From the NCBI GenBank assembly GCA_005888735.1, contig VBBN01000034.1, forward strand, positions 29,292 through 93,291: a stretch of 64,000 nucleotides of DNA, given 5' to 3'. The notes beneath the pieces were generated by a model. The model saw only the letters and a list, made by a program, of their open reading frames with translations. It was not told where the DNA came from and did no database searches. This DNA comes from Candidatus Bathyarchaeota archaeon (GTDB lineage: Archaea; Thermoproteota; Bathyarchaeia; 40CM-2-53-6). Of this stretch, positions 10,372 through 20,382 are shown one piece after another. Each line of letters opens with the position of its first letter. Position 1 is the first letter of the stretch. The position numbers were made by a program, and so were the translations under genes.

Positions 10372-10608
10372 TTGGCAAGAACTGCAACCGTAGACGTTGA
10401 TGAGAGAGGCAGGGTTCACTTGCCTGCATCGATGAGGCGGGAGTTAAAGACAAGCAGGTTCAAGATATCGCTCGACAGGGGGAGGATTGTGATGGAGCCG
10501 GTTCAGCCGGCCGAGGCCGTGAAGGGAAAGTACAAGGGGCTTCTCAAGGTCAACATGGAGGAGCTGGAAGAGTCTCAGGAGCGCTTTGTAGCTGCAGGCC
10601 GCCGCTAG
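10372..10608 (+). CDS. AbrB/MazE-type (VapB-like) antitoxin
   Basis: ARTATVDVDERGRVHLPASMRRELKTSRFKISLDRGRIVMEPV, swapped-hairpin AbrB pattern. Confidence 0.75.
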   Translation: MARTATVDVDERGRVHLPASMRRELKTSRFKISLDRGRIVMEPVQPAEAVKGKYKGLLKVNMEELEESQERFVAAGRR

Positions 10609-11050
10609 CCGGCTTCCTTCGCCGCTTCTAGTCGAGGCGGATCTTTTCATCTCATACCTCACCTCGGACCACCACCTCGTTCAACACTTTCGGCCTGTTG
10701 TAGATGCTAGTCTGGAGGGGAAGCTGGACCTTTTGGTTTCGTCAGAGGTGTATGACGATGTCGTGGCCTGCTTGAGAAGCCAGGAGGTTCCTCTGGAGAA
10801 GGTTCGAGCGTTCATCCAAGACATGAGGGCTATTCCACACACAGCTCTTCCGGTCACGCTTGACGTCGCAATTACAGCTCTCGACCTTTACGTTAAACAT
10901 GGGGGGTCGAGAAAGCTTCACTACTTTGACGCGTTTCACGTCGCAACATCTCAGCTTGAACGACTTCCCCTTCTTACGAGTGACAGGTATATATTGGAAC
11001 ATTCCAGCCGACTCGGGACCAAAACGATCGAGGTGCGAGGCATCAGGTAG
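10592..11050 (+). CDS. PIN-domain (VapC-like) toxin, start codon uncertain
   Basis: In-frame upstream extension of ORF 10733: LLVEADLFISYLTSDHHLVQHFRPVVDASLEGKLDLLVSSEVYDD...YFDAFHVATSQLERLPLLTSDRYI; no ATG/GTG/TTG before the conserved VEADLFISYLT. Confidence 0.7.
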   Translation: MQAAASRLPSPLLVEADLFISYLTSDHHLVQHFRPVVDASLEGKLDLLVSSEVYDDVVACLRSQEVPLEKVRAFIQDMRAIPHTALPVTLDVAITALDLYVKHGGSRKLHYFDAFHVATSQLERLPLLTSDRYILEHSSRLGTKTIEVRGIR

Positions 11051-11293
11051 GAAGGAGGACATTCTGTCCTAAAACTAGGCACAACATTGTTCTGATGTGT
11101 CGAGCTCGATTAGCCTCATGTCCCGCTCCGAGTCTGCGGATGTTTGCATGTCCTCTTGGGATGGTCTTGGAATTAGTGCTTGGAGAGTGACTTTGTATTC
11201 AAGATTGTTATTCCACCGCCGGTCTAGACATCTCTCAAGCGATTGACGAAAAAAAAGGAGGGTTAGGGGTCTGCTGGAATTCTGGTGTATTTT

Positions 11294-13168
11294 CTAGAAT
11301 GTGCCTTTTGCTATGGCGATGTCTTGCTGGTTGACTGTTGTGGGTACGAATTCGAAGCCGAACCACCATGTGACTGTTTGCTTGTTGTTGGTGTCGGCCC
11401 AAACGGCGTGGAAGACGTTGTCTTTGCCGACTGCGATGCTTGTGTAGTCGCCGATGAAGCCGCCTCCGAATCCATGGCGGGAGTTGATAGGATGAGTGGT
11501 TACGATTTGGCTTACGTTGGTTGTGATGTCTGCGACTGCGTAGTCTAGGCGTGCGTTGTTGATGTAGTTTCCGAGTGTTAGGCAGTTGATCCGGCCGACG
11601 GCTGTGGGTGTTGCGGGCTGGGCGCAGGTCTGCCAGGGGGAGATGATGTCGGCTGCGTAGGCTGAGATGTAGACGCGGCCGTTGGGGGCTGTTGCGACTG
11701 ATGGGAAGAAGGTTTCAACGCGGCCCGTGTTGGAGGGTGCCTTGAGTGTTGTGCCGTCGGGGTTTGTGGCTGGATAGCCGATTGGTGTCCGGTTGGACGC
11801 GTCTATTGCTGGGTTGAAGGATTGTGGTGTGGTCCAGGCGTTTCCGCCGTCTGTGGATTTGCCGTAGACTACTGAGCTGTGGCAGTTGGCCCGGACGCTT
11901 GCAACGCCGCTGATGAAGAAGGCGCAGACGGGGTCGATGGTGTAGCTGGTGGCTGTGTTGCGGACTTCCGAGTTCCAGGTTGCGTACAAGTCGCCGTTTG
12001 GTGCTATGTCGGCGGCTGGGAAGCTGTTGACTCGGAAGGCTGTGTTGGCTGGGTTGAGAATGTCTACGACTTGGCTGACTGCTACTGGCTGGGTCCATTT
12101 CTTTCCGCCGTCTGTTGACTTTACCATCCAGATGCTGTTGTAGGTGGCGAAGCGGTCGCTTCCTTCCCAGAAGGCGTAGATTGTTCCGTCTGGTCCGACT
12201 AAGACGCGGCTTCCTTGGTCGTAGAGGACGTTGCCGACTATTAGTTGTCCGTCGGTGAAGGTTCGTCCGCCGTTGCTGCTGCTGGCGAACATGATGGGTG
12301 ATTGGACGTACCGGCCTGTTTGTGGGCTGAATAAGAATCGCGTCCAGGTGACGTAGATGTTGTCGCGGAAGCGGCTGTTAGCGTTCTGGTCGACTGCGAT
12401 CCATTCCTTGTCGTTGAGGGTGCTCTTGCTGGTTGTCTGGCCGATGAAGGTTGGGGGTCCCCAGTGGAGATCGCCGTTATTGTCGAAGGTTCCCTTGTTG
12501 AAGGCTACCGTGTTGGGTGCTGATAGGCGGTTGAAGCCTAGGCCTGCGAAGTACACGTTTCCTCTGGTGTCGAAGGCTAGCGCGGGGTCTCCGCCTGCGT
12601 CGTAGATTCCGCCGGTTAGGCGTTCGACTCCGGGGATGAGGGTTGCGAGGTGTTGTGGGTCTGTTGCGATGCAGCACCAGGTTTGTCCGCCGTTGTTGCT
12701 GTAGTATGTTCCGCTGTAAGCCTCTCCTTGGGCGCTGCAAGGTGCGCCGTTGAACGTGCATGGCCAGACGCGTGTGATGTAGTCGTTGCTGCCGACGACG
12801 ATCCGGTTGGGATTGTTCGGGTCAACGGCGATGGCTGGCTCGTTTTGGGGTGCTCCTGCGGCGTCCTGGTTGACGGTTATGTCTGGTGATTGGATCGTGT
12901 TTCCGTCCAAGGGGCTGGAGAGGACATAGGTTGGGGTGATGGCTGTGCCTGGGTAGGGTGGTGGTGCTTGGTCGCTGTTGTCTGCTTCTTCCTGGAAGAG
13001 GCCGCTGAGGCGGATGTAGAGGCCGGGGGTGTCGTTGACGCTGGCGTTTCTGCCGGCTAGGGTGTTGGTGTCGTAGGTTTGTATTGTTGTGGCGGTTATT
13101 GCCTGTATTCCGCCGCTTATCATGGCTATTGAGAGGACGAGGAAGATAGCTAGGGTAATCTGCTTCAA
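11294..13168 (-). CDS. Secreted BNR/sialidase-fold protein
   Basis: Signal peptide MKQITLAIFLVLSIAMISGG; EPAIAVDPNNPNRIVVGSNDY, STDGGKKWTQPVAV, STDGGNAWTTP repeats. Confidence 0.8.
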   Translation of the reverse strand: MKQITLAIFLVLSIAMISGGIQAITATTIQTYDTNTLAGRNASVNDTPGLYIRLSGLFQEEADNSDQAPPPYPGTAITPTYVLSSPLDGNTIQSPDITVNQDAAGAPQNEPAIAVDPNNPNRIVVGSNDYITRVWPCTFNGAPCSAQGEAYSGTYYSNNGGQTWCCIATDPQHLATLIPGVERLTGGIYDAGGDPALAFDTRGNVYFAGLGFNRLSAPNTVAFNKGTFDNNGDLHWGPPTFIGQTTSKSTLNDKEWIAVDQNANSRFRDNIYVTWTRFLFSPQTGRYVQSPIMFASSSNGGRTFTDGQLIVGNVLYDQGSRVLVGPDGTIYAFWEGSDRFATYNSIWMVKSTDGGKKWTQPVAVSQVVDILNPANTAFRVNSFPAADIAPNGDLYATWNSEVRNTATSYTIDPVCAFFISGVASVRANCHSSVVYGKSTDGGNAWTTPQSFNPAIDASNRTPIGYPATNPDGTTLKAPSNTGRVETFFPSVATAPNGRVYISAYAADIISPWQTCAQPATPTAVGRINCLTLGNYINNARLDYAVADITTNVSQIVTTHPINSRHGFGGGFIGDYTSIAVGKDNVFHAVWADTNNKQTVTWWFGFEFVPTTVNQQDIAIAKGTF

Positions 13169-13528
13169 AGATTTTCGGGCGGGGTGAGTGCTTCTAACAT
13201 ATAAGCCTGAGAGGGGTGGAAGACCGGCGAATGTTAAACAGGGTCGAAGTCTTACCGAGTTATCGACTCGACTGGCGAGCTATCCCGGTCGGGGGTAGCT
13301 GGTGCTGAATGTGCCTGGTTCTCCATTCTCTTGTTCATCTAGTAGGAAAGGGCCATGAAACGCGGAAGTTATTTGCGGCTCAGGGGCTCATAAGGCTAAT
13401 GGAAGAATGGCTCTCTGGAGTGATTTTGTTTGAGAAGCACAAAAGTGAGGACAGGCTCAGCGTGAATTTTCTATTTTGAAAACGGCATCTCTCTTGAGCT
13501 GACCGCACTCCTTCAGGAGGCTCGACTC

Positions 13529-13879
13529 TTATGTCGAGGACGTTGGACCTGTCTGAGTCAGCTTGACTTTCCGTGCGCTATCCAATAGCTGGATGCAACG
13601 AGCCAGGTGTGATTCGAGAACCTGTCTTATCGCGCTCGGAATAGCAGGATGCACATCAATGACGAGTATCTTGGCTTTCGGGTTGGGATGCAACTCCAGG
13701 AAATCCGAGTCAAGCGTGATTACGACCTCCCCAGAGTGGGAGGCCTCCTCGGCGATTCGTCCGTTGCTTGACCCGGGTCCAAATACTTCACGAACCGTCC
13801 TGACTTGAAATCCTTTCTTCTTGAGAAGTTCAATAACGGATGATGGAACGTTCTCGTCAAGGAGAAACCGTACGGCCAA
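13529..13879 (-). CDS. DUF5615 PIN-like toxin
   Basis: VRFLLDENVPSSVIELLKKKGFQVRTVREVFGPGSSNGRIAEEASHSGEVVITLDSDFLEL. Confidence 0.85.
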   Translation of the reverse strand: MAVRFLLDENVPSSVIELLKKKGFQVRTVREVFGPGSSNGRIAEEASHSGEVVITLDSDFLELHPNPKAKILVIDVHPAIPSAIRQVLESHLARCIQLLDSARKVKLTQTGPTSST

Positions 13880-13881
13880 CC

Positions 13882-14112
13882 CTATGCGTCCGTCGTTGAC
13901 TTTAGCCTCTCATACCCAACGATTTCGTGGACCTTCTTAGCGAGATAGAGGACCATGACCAGATCGTCCCTCTTCAAATGGGGATATTCCCGAAGGATGT
14001 CGTCAACGCCGAGACCGGAGCCCACGAGCTCCAGTAAAAGGTCGACAGGGATTCTAGTGCCTCCGATTACGGGTTTCCCACCAAGAATTTCACGGTGCGC
14101 TTCGATGGCCAC
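13882..14112 (-). CDS. DUF433 antitoxin
   Basis: GKPVIGGTRIPVDLLLELVGSGLGVDDILREYPHLKRDDLVMVLYLAKK; adjacent to DUF5615. Confidence 0.88.
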   Translation of the reverse strand: MAIEAHREILGGKPVIGGTRIPVDLLLELVGSGLGVDDILREYPHLKRDDLVMVLYLAKKVHEIVGYERLKSTTDA

Positions 14113-14347
14113 AGCTAAGTCCCCATGAATAATCTACGGGGATGGCTAATAAGGAATACCGGAACCACCCACCCGTTTACCAATCAATCGGCTCCGAATC
14201 TGGTAGGTGGAATTCTCTCGGACTTGTTTCTCACGTCTGATGAAAAACCAAACATGAAGCAACGGCGATCTGGAACCTTCCTGAACGTACGCTCGGCTTC
14301 GGATTTCGATGGAATCCCTGGGATAGCTATCGATAGCAACTCCCAGG

Positions 14348-14860
14348 CTACGCCTGCACCGTAATGGTCCCGTGCATGAAGAGGTGGACTGTGCAGTAGT
14401 AGTGGTAGGTGCCTGCTGCGAGGTCGAAGGTGAAGCTGAACTGCTGGTCCCTCTTGAAACCATCAGAATACTGATTGTTAGAGTCGAAAGCTCGCGCACC
14501 TGACGTGTTGGACCCGGCTCCGTCGGGACAAGCAGCACTACTGTCGGAAGAGACGCATTCAGTCGCAGTGTGAGGCTTACCACCCATATTCGTCCACGTC
14601 AACGCCGTCCCGGCAGTCACGTTCTTCGACACCGGGCTGTACCCACAATTACTAGAGTTTGAGCAGAACCCATTATCCCACATCGTCACGTTAGGCCCAG
14701 TGGGCGGGAGAGGCGCAGCTCCCGGCCTGTTCGACACATAGGCCAAAGACCCGACCACAGCCACCGCCGCAATGACAACTGCTCCCAGGATAATCCAGAG
14801 TTTCCTCCTACGACGAGCCGGCTTCTCGCTCACCGTCATAGTTTCAATCCTCCACCCCAT
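14348..14860 (-). CDS. Membrane-anchored cupredoxin/plastocyanin-like protein
   Basis: N-terminal TM; VTAGTALTWTNMGGKPHTATE...FDLAAGTYHYYCTVHLFMHGTITVQA. Confidence 0.88.
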   Translation of the reverse strand: MGWRIETMTVSEKPARRRRKLWIILGAVVIAAVAVVGSLAYVSNRPGAAPLPPTGPNVTMWDNGFCSNSSNCGYSPVSKNVTAGTALTWTNMGGKPHTATECVSSDSSAACPDGAGSNTSGARAFDSNNQYSDGFKRDQQFSFTFDLAAGTYHYYCTVHLFMHGTITVQA

Positions 14861-15260
14861 GTCCGTGGCCTCGAAGATCCCGCATCATCCTGTCGAACTC
14901 TTCCTTCGTGACCTCACCCCTCGCATACCTCGCCCGAAGAACAGTGACAGCGTCGTCGCCCACATACCTCGAGTAACCGTACGGACGCGCTCCCCAAGGC
15001 CAGAAAACCCACCTAAACACCCAGAACAAAAGGAAGAAGGCGAATACTGCCCAAATCCAGCTGAAGCCAAACCCTCGATACTCCATCCATGGTCCGGGTG
15101 TCCACGCTCCAAAATAGATCCACAGACCAATCGAGACGGCGACAAGCCCCAGGACCAAAATGATTCCGTAGGCGAATATTTTCCGCGTCCGCCTCCATTC
15201 CTCCGACGCGGCATGTTGCAAGTTACTCATCTTCGAATTCCACCAGCCAATACTCCGCAC
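14844..15260 (-). CDS. SHOCT-domain membrane protein
   Basis: Two TMs then AVTVLRARYARGEVTKEEFDRMMRDLRG. Confidence 0.8.
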   Translation of the reverse strand: MRSIGWWNSKMSNLQHAASEEWRRTRKIFAYGIILVLGLVAVSIGLWIYFGAWTPGPWMEYRGFGFSWIWAVFAFFLLFWVFRWVFWPWGARPYGYSRYVGDDAVTVLRARYARGEVTKEEFDRMMRDLRGHGHGVED

Positions 15261-15339
15261 CGGGGAATTCTTATCTCAACGCCTAAACAACGGCCGACTT
15301 TCGGACATTCTTAATACAATCCCGTCCAAACCACGCCCT

Positions 15340-16257
15340 TTGTTGCTCCGCACCGACGACCTCCAGCTACGCATAATGCGCGAACTGACCAGCCCAGGCT
15401 CGTTCCGCTGGGACATCCGCGAATCCTACGCAGCCATGGCAGAACGTCTCAAAGTAGACGAGGAGACAGTCCGTAGAGGAGTCAACCGTGCACGCGAACT
15501 AGGCTTCCTGAAAACAATCCAGCTCGTCCTTAACCCCCACCTAATCGGACGCGAATCAGCCGGCATACAAGGAAACGTCGAAGACCCAGAAAAGAAACAG
15601 TCCACAGTCTCCCAAATAGAACAGCTCGACGGCGTCGTAATAATCATTAACCTCATCGGCAAACCCCTCCGCACCATCTTCTACTACCGAGATGAGAAGG
15701 CACACGCGAGAACAGTCCAGCAGATCAAGGCCATCTGCGGCTCCGGGGACACTGTCGAGTGGAGAGGCGGCTTCCCCCCCGCCAATCTGAACCTTCACAC
15801 CACAGACTGGCAGATCATCAAAGCCCTCCGCAAAGACCCCCGACGCCCAACATCAGACCTCGCACGCGACGTCGGCGTCTCAACAAAAACAGTCAAGAGA
15901 CGTCTCACCCTCATGACAGAAGGCCGAGCCTTCTACCTCCTCCCAGAACTCAACTACGACAAATACCCCGGCGTAGCCAGCGACTATCTCATCAGCATCC
16001 CAGACGAGGCAAAGAAAGCAACAATTGACAAGCAAATCCGGGCAAAACTCGACAGGCTAGTATTCTCGTTCACAGACGCGAAAGAATTCTCAATCTTCGC
16101 AAAAGTCTGCCTAAACATGAGCGAGGCAGACGAAACCCAAAAATGGATTCAAGGAATAGACGGCGTCAAAAACGTGAGAATGGACCTGATGAGAGAGACA
16201 ACGGTCGTAAAGGGCTGGCTGGACCGGGAGATAGAAACACGTCTCCAAAACGCGTGA
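15340..16257 (+). CDS. Lrp/AsnC-like transcriptional regulator with two wHTH segments
   Basis: IMRELTSPGSFRWDIRESYAAMAERLKVDEETVRRGVNRARELGFLK and LHTTDWQIIKALRKDPRRPTSDLARDVGVSTKTVKRRLTLM. Confidence 0.8.
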   Translation: MLLRTDDLQLRIMRELTSPGSFRWDIRESYAAMAERLKVDEETVRRGVNRARELGFLKTIQLVLNPHLIGRESAGIQGNVEDPEKKQSTVSQIEQLDGVVIIINLIGKPLRTIFYYRDEKAHARTVQQIKAICGSGDTVEWRGGFPPANLNLHTTDWQIIKALRKDPRRPTSDLARDVGVSTKTVKRRLTLMTEGRAFYLLPELNYDKYPGVASDYLISIPDEAKKATIDKQIRAKLDRLVFSFTDAKEFSIFAKVCLNMSEADETQKWIQGIDGVKNVRMDLMRETTVVKGWLDREIETRLQNA

Positions 16258-16291
16258 GCAAGTTTACCATATCTCGCGAACCTAGTCTGAC

Positions 16292-17053
16292 CTAATGAGC
16301 AACGCTCCCAAAGCCAACATCAAGGACGATGGAGTAGTGGTGACCAGAAGCCAGGGTTACCGTAAACCCGAAGATATTGCCGCGTCCCGTCACGACTCTT
16401 ATTGTGTATTGGTACCCGCTCGTGAAAGTGAATGCTGAACCATAGAGAGTGCACTGTGAACAACTCGAACCGATTCCGAATATTGTTGTCGTAACACTAT
16501 TCGCTGCAAGGGACGGACCGCTCCAGTTTGTGAACGCGTATTCGTTGCCGCTCGAGTCGGTGACGTAGTAAGATGTTAGGGTTGCAGTTCCGTTGCCATC
16601 GTTCAGAAGATCCGCAGCTACATGCGTGGAGTCTTGGAATACGGTGGAAGTCGGAACTATGTCTTCCGTGTAACTCGCTGATCTAGCAAAAGTGGTCATG
16701 AACTGGTTTCCGCACCACGTATTGACCGGAATCCCGATTTCGGAGTTAGCATCTTGGACCGTGGTGAATGTTCCGTTCTGTCCTGCCGCGATTGCCACGT
16801 TGATGCTGAACGACTGCGTTCCAAGTCTGTACGACGTGAGTCTCACCTCTTGCGACTGTGCGTTATGGACTGTGACTGTGTAGGAAGACTGCGTGCTCTG
16901 GCTTGCTGTGAAACCACCGGCTAGAAGGTTCGAGTTTTCAGCGCTGCAATACGACGTGGAGGTTGGCGGAACGCTGGGTGCTCCGGTTGCGAAGAGTCCG
17001 ATTACCCCTGCTGAGATTGCGATTACGAGTATTGCAATTACCCTAGTATTCAC
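16292..17053 (-). CDS. Secreted/pseudopilin-like protein of unknown function
   Basis: N-terminal hydrophobic segment followed by a beta-rich Ser/Thr-rich ectodomain. Confidence 0.55.
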   Translation of the reverse strand: MNTRVIAILVIAISAGVIGLFATGAPSVPPTSTSYCSAENSNLLAGGFTASQSTQSSYTVTVHNAQSQEVRLTSYRLGTQSFSINVAIAAGQNGTFTTVQDANSEIGIPVNTWCGNQFMTTFARSASYTEDIVPTSTVFQDSTHVAADLLNDGNGTATLTSYYVTDSSGNEYAFTNWSGPSLAANSVTTTIFGIGSSCSQCTLYGSAFTFTSGYQYTIRVVTGRGNIFGFTVTLASGHHYSIVLDVGFGSVAH

Positions 17054-17222
17054 CGTTCATCCTTCTCGGGACCATGAGCTTAACGTATTCAATCGTCTTG
17101 TAACTGGGCGTAGCGACCTCTCGATCAAGTTCTGTCAAAAAAAGTCCGAGTCAAACACCAACCGAAGAGAGATGGAAACTGGTGAGCCCGCCATCTTCAT
17201 CTTTGTCCTGCGCCTAAACCCT

Positions 17223-17279
17223 TTCTGAGGTATGATTGATCGAATCAAGAAAACTCTTGTAGTGGCTCTGACTACCTGT
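17223..17279 (+). repeat. Dispersed 57-bp repeat, copy 1
   Basis: About 46/57 identities by eye with 50596-50652. Confidence 0.55.
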
Positions 17280-17315
17280 AAAACCATGTCCCGAATCTAG
17301 AAACATTATCAGTTC

Positions 17316-18601
17316 ATGCCCAAGATACTCAGCACTGGGCCATCAAAACAGTTGGGCAAACCGACCATATCAACTTCAGCGCAAGTTGCAAGGCGTCTGG
17401 CCGTCACGAAGCAACGTCTTGCGGGCAAGCTGCCGGCAAAGGCAACACGGGAACATATCCTGTCAGTGGTGCGCGACCTAACCTTTGTTCAGTGGGACCG
17501 AATAGAGGTAGTCGCGCCATCGCATGTGCTGTCCCTTTGGAACAGGGTAGGCGACTTTCGACTGCCAGACCTGGAGAAACTACTGTGGGACGAGAAGAAG
17601 TTGTTCATACACTGGGCCAACTTCGCCGCCGCGCTCGTGCTTACCGAAGACTACCCACTCTACTACTCGATGATGAAACGATACCCAGAATCCATCGGCA
17701 AATCCTGGGGAGCGCGGAAGCCTAGAACGAGAAAGTTCCTCGCCGAGCACAAAAAGCTAGGCAGGTCAATACTGAATCAGCTCAAGAAGGGACCACTACA
17801 GCTGACCCAATTTAGAGAGCACGTTCCAACCAAGAGTGCGGACGGATGGACCTCTGGAAGCCTGGTCTCCAACATGCTCTTCCACTTGCATATGGGCGGA
17901 AAGGTCATGGTCGCGGGCCATCAAGGTAATCGGAACATATGGGCCCTATCCGATGAGTTTCTCCCGAAATCGGTGAAGAGAGAAGAACTTGCAGAAGAAG
18001 AGGTCGAGCGTACAGCCGCGCAGAGGGCTATCCGGGCCCTTGGGACAGCTTCTCCTCCCGAGATCAACTACTATTTCCCACGCGGCCGATATCAGAACCT
18101 GAAGAAGGCCTAGAAAGTCTACAGGAGGATTCTGCCATACACCGGGTTCACATCGCAGGCTTTCAAGAAAAGGGCGAGCGATACATCCATGATCTGGACC
18201 TGAGGCTCCTTGAATCGATGAAAGACGACGCCTGGCAGCCGCGGGTATCGTTGCTTCCTCCCTTCGACAATCTGATCTGCGGCAGAGGCAGAACAAACAC
18301 AGTCTTTGGCTTCGACTACAGTCACGAAATGTTCTTGCCTCTACATAAGCGAAAGTTCGGTTCCTACGTACTCCCCATCCTGTGGGGTGAGAGGTTGATA
18401 GGCAGAGTTGACCCACGTATGGACAGGAATAACGAGAAGCTCCTGATCAATTCGATACATGCGGAGCGTGGCGCACCACGCGATAAGGAGGTCTCGTCGA
18501 AGATCGGGGAGACGATAGAGCAGTTAGCAGAATTTCTCGGGGCTAAGGAAGTCGTGTACACACCCCGCGTCCCGACGGCTTGGAGGAATTCTCTTCGCTG
18601 A
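17316..18601 (+). pseudogene. YcaQ-like winged-helix (HTH_42) DNA glycosylase-family protein, frameshifted
   Basis: Frame 3 ORF 17316-18113 (...FPRGRYQNLKKA*) continues in frame 2 (...LESLQEDSAIHRVHIAGFQEKGERYIHDLDLRLLESMKDDAWQPRVSLLPPFDNLI...). Confidence 0.7.
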
Positions 18602-18797
18602 GTCGTAGTCTTTACCGGACAGCTATGGGGAATGTCGTAGTTGCGATATTGACGATATTCGATCTCTTGAAATTCCTTGCCGGGCCGATAGTCGTTTTCT
18701 CACTAATCGCAAGATTCACAGACATTTTCTAACGCGAGCCGGGTATTCAGAAAGGATTAGGGTTTCTTCCTGACCGATGCCTAAGTCTTTCAGCCGT

Positions 18798-19268
18798 CTA
18801 CGGGCTGGCTTGGGCGGCCATTCGCTTGCGCATTTCTTCCTCGGACAAGTCTTCCTTGTGCGTCGCAATCGTCCAGACATTGCCGAAGGGGTCCTTCACC
18901 GCACCATTCCGATCCCCGTAAAACGCATCCCTCAACTCCCGTACCGAGACCGCGCCAGCGGCCAACGCCTGCCTGTAAACAGCATCCGCATCACTAACGT
19001 ACATGTAAGCGCGCCCCGGCATAGCCGGCCACTCAGGGCCCGCCTCTCCCAGCATAATCCGCGAGTCCCCGATCAAGACCTCCGCATGCCCAACACTACC
19101 ATCAGGCATCCGGAACATCGCAGCCTCCCGGGCCCCGAAAGCCTTCTTCAGAAAATCCAGAAACCTATCAGCCCCAACCACAACCAGGCTCTGAGTAAGG
19201 GTTCGATATCCCTCGGGAACAGGTCGAACAGTCTCAACCATACTCGTCAATAATACTCGCCTCCGCAA
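18798..19268 (-). CDS. VOC/glyoxalase family protein (PhnB-like)
   Basis: RTLTQSLVVVGADRFLDFLKKAFGAREAAMFRMPDGSVGHAEVLIGDSRIMLGE...DPFGNVWTIATH. Confidence 0.88.
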   Translation of the reverse strand: MRRRVLLTSMVETVRPVPEGYRTLTQSLVVVGADRFLDFLKKAFGAREAAMFRMPDGSVGHAEVLIGDSRIMLGEAGPEWPAMPGRAYMYVSDADAVYRQALAAGAVSVRELRDAFYGDRNGAVKDPFGNVWTIATHKEDLSEEEMRKRMAAQASP

Positions 19269-19346
19269 GAGTCGAGAACCGGTCCTTTAAGCGTTACCCG
19301 TCTCAGCTCTGCTAACTCCGTGTCGGCACCCGGTCGGATTTGTTCT

Positions 19347-20375
19347 TCACTCGTTCGAGTGCCGTAGCTGTCTCCAGAACGACCTAGTCCCGGCATGTGG
19401 CTTCTTCCTGTCCTTCCCAGCCACCTCCGAATCCTTCGAGTCCTCCCCCAACGACCTCCCGGTTAACTCGAGAAACACATCTTCCAAGGACGGCTCCCTC
19501 ACTACGATCCTCGCCCCTCCGTACCCAGGGTCTGAGACAAACCGTTTCAGAATGTGCTGCAGAACCGGCTCCGGGTTCCTCGTCGCTATCAATCCTCTAT
19601 CCGAAAAAACCCTTCCGTCGGGGACAAGCTCGAAGATCTCCCGAGCCATCTCAGGGGAGCAGTCCATTCCCAGCTCGATAATCTTCCCCGGGCCAAGGTG
19701 CTCCTTCAATTCTCTCGGCGTACCAAGAGCTGCTATTCCTCCGTTGTCCATCAAGGCTATACGGTCACACAGAACCTCGGCCTCCTCCATGTAGTGAGTA
19801 GTCAATAGCACGGTCTTCCCCTTGGCCTTCAACTCCCATATTACACGCCAGACCTGCCTCCTACCATGCGGATCCAGGCCAACAGTTGGCTCGTCCAAGA
19901 AGACAAGTTCCGGGTCATGCACTAAGGCGAGCGCTATGTTCAGACGCCTCTTCATCCCATCAGAATAAGTCCGAATAAGATCATCCTGCCATCCTTCAAG
20001 CCCCACCAGGCCCAGAAGCTCGACAACACGTCCCTCTAGCATCCTGCGGCCCACGCCGTAGAGGCGCCCCTGAAACTTGAGGGCTTGCCGGCCTGTCAAG
20101 TGAGGGCTCGTCCTGAGCTCGTGAGCCGCAAGGCCAATCCTCCGCCTCAGCCTGCCCGTCTCCCGACAAGGGTCGCAGCCTAGAACCGACACCCTACCAC
20201 TCCCATATCGTATCTGAGAAGTCAAAACCGAACTGAGAGTCGTCTTCCCCGCCCCATTCGGGCCCAGAAGCCCGAATATCTCACCCCGGCACACCGTAAA
20301 GTCCACTCCGCGAAGAACATCCCTCCGACCGTACCGGTGCCACAGACCGTTAACAACGATGACTTCCTCTACCAC
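19347..20375 (-). CDS. ABC transporter ATP-binding protein
   Basis: GLLGPNGAGKTTLSSVL, YSDGMKRRLNIALALVHDPELVFLDEPTVGLDPHGR. Confidence 0.95.
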   Translation of the reverse strand: MVEEVIVVNGLWHRYGRRDVLRGVDFTVCRGEIFGLLGPNGAGKTTLSSVLTSQIRYGSGRVSVLGCDPCRETGRLRRRIGLAAHELRTSPHLTGRQALKFQGRLYGVGRRMLEGRVVELLGLVGLEGWQDDLIRTYSDGMKRRLNIALALVHDPELVFLDEPTVGLDPHGRRQVWRVIWELKAKGKTVLLTTHYMEEAEVLCDRIALMDNGGIAALGTPRELKEHLGPGKIIELGMDCSPEMAREIFELVPDGRVFSDRGLIATRNPEPVLQHILKRFVSDPGYGGARIVVREPSLEDVFLELTGRSLGEDSKDSEVAGKDRKKPHAGTRSFWRQLRHSNE

Positions 20376-20382
20376 CTGTCGC

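Noticed and set aside
13280-13305. Imperfect inverted repeat AGCTATCCC-GGTC-GGGGGTAGCT upstream of the 11294 gene
   Set aside because: Short and imperfect; no matching copy or obvious regulator, likely chance.
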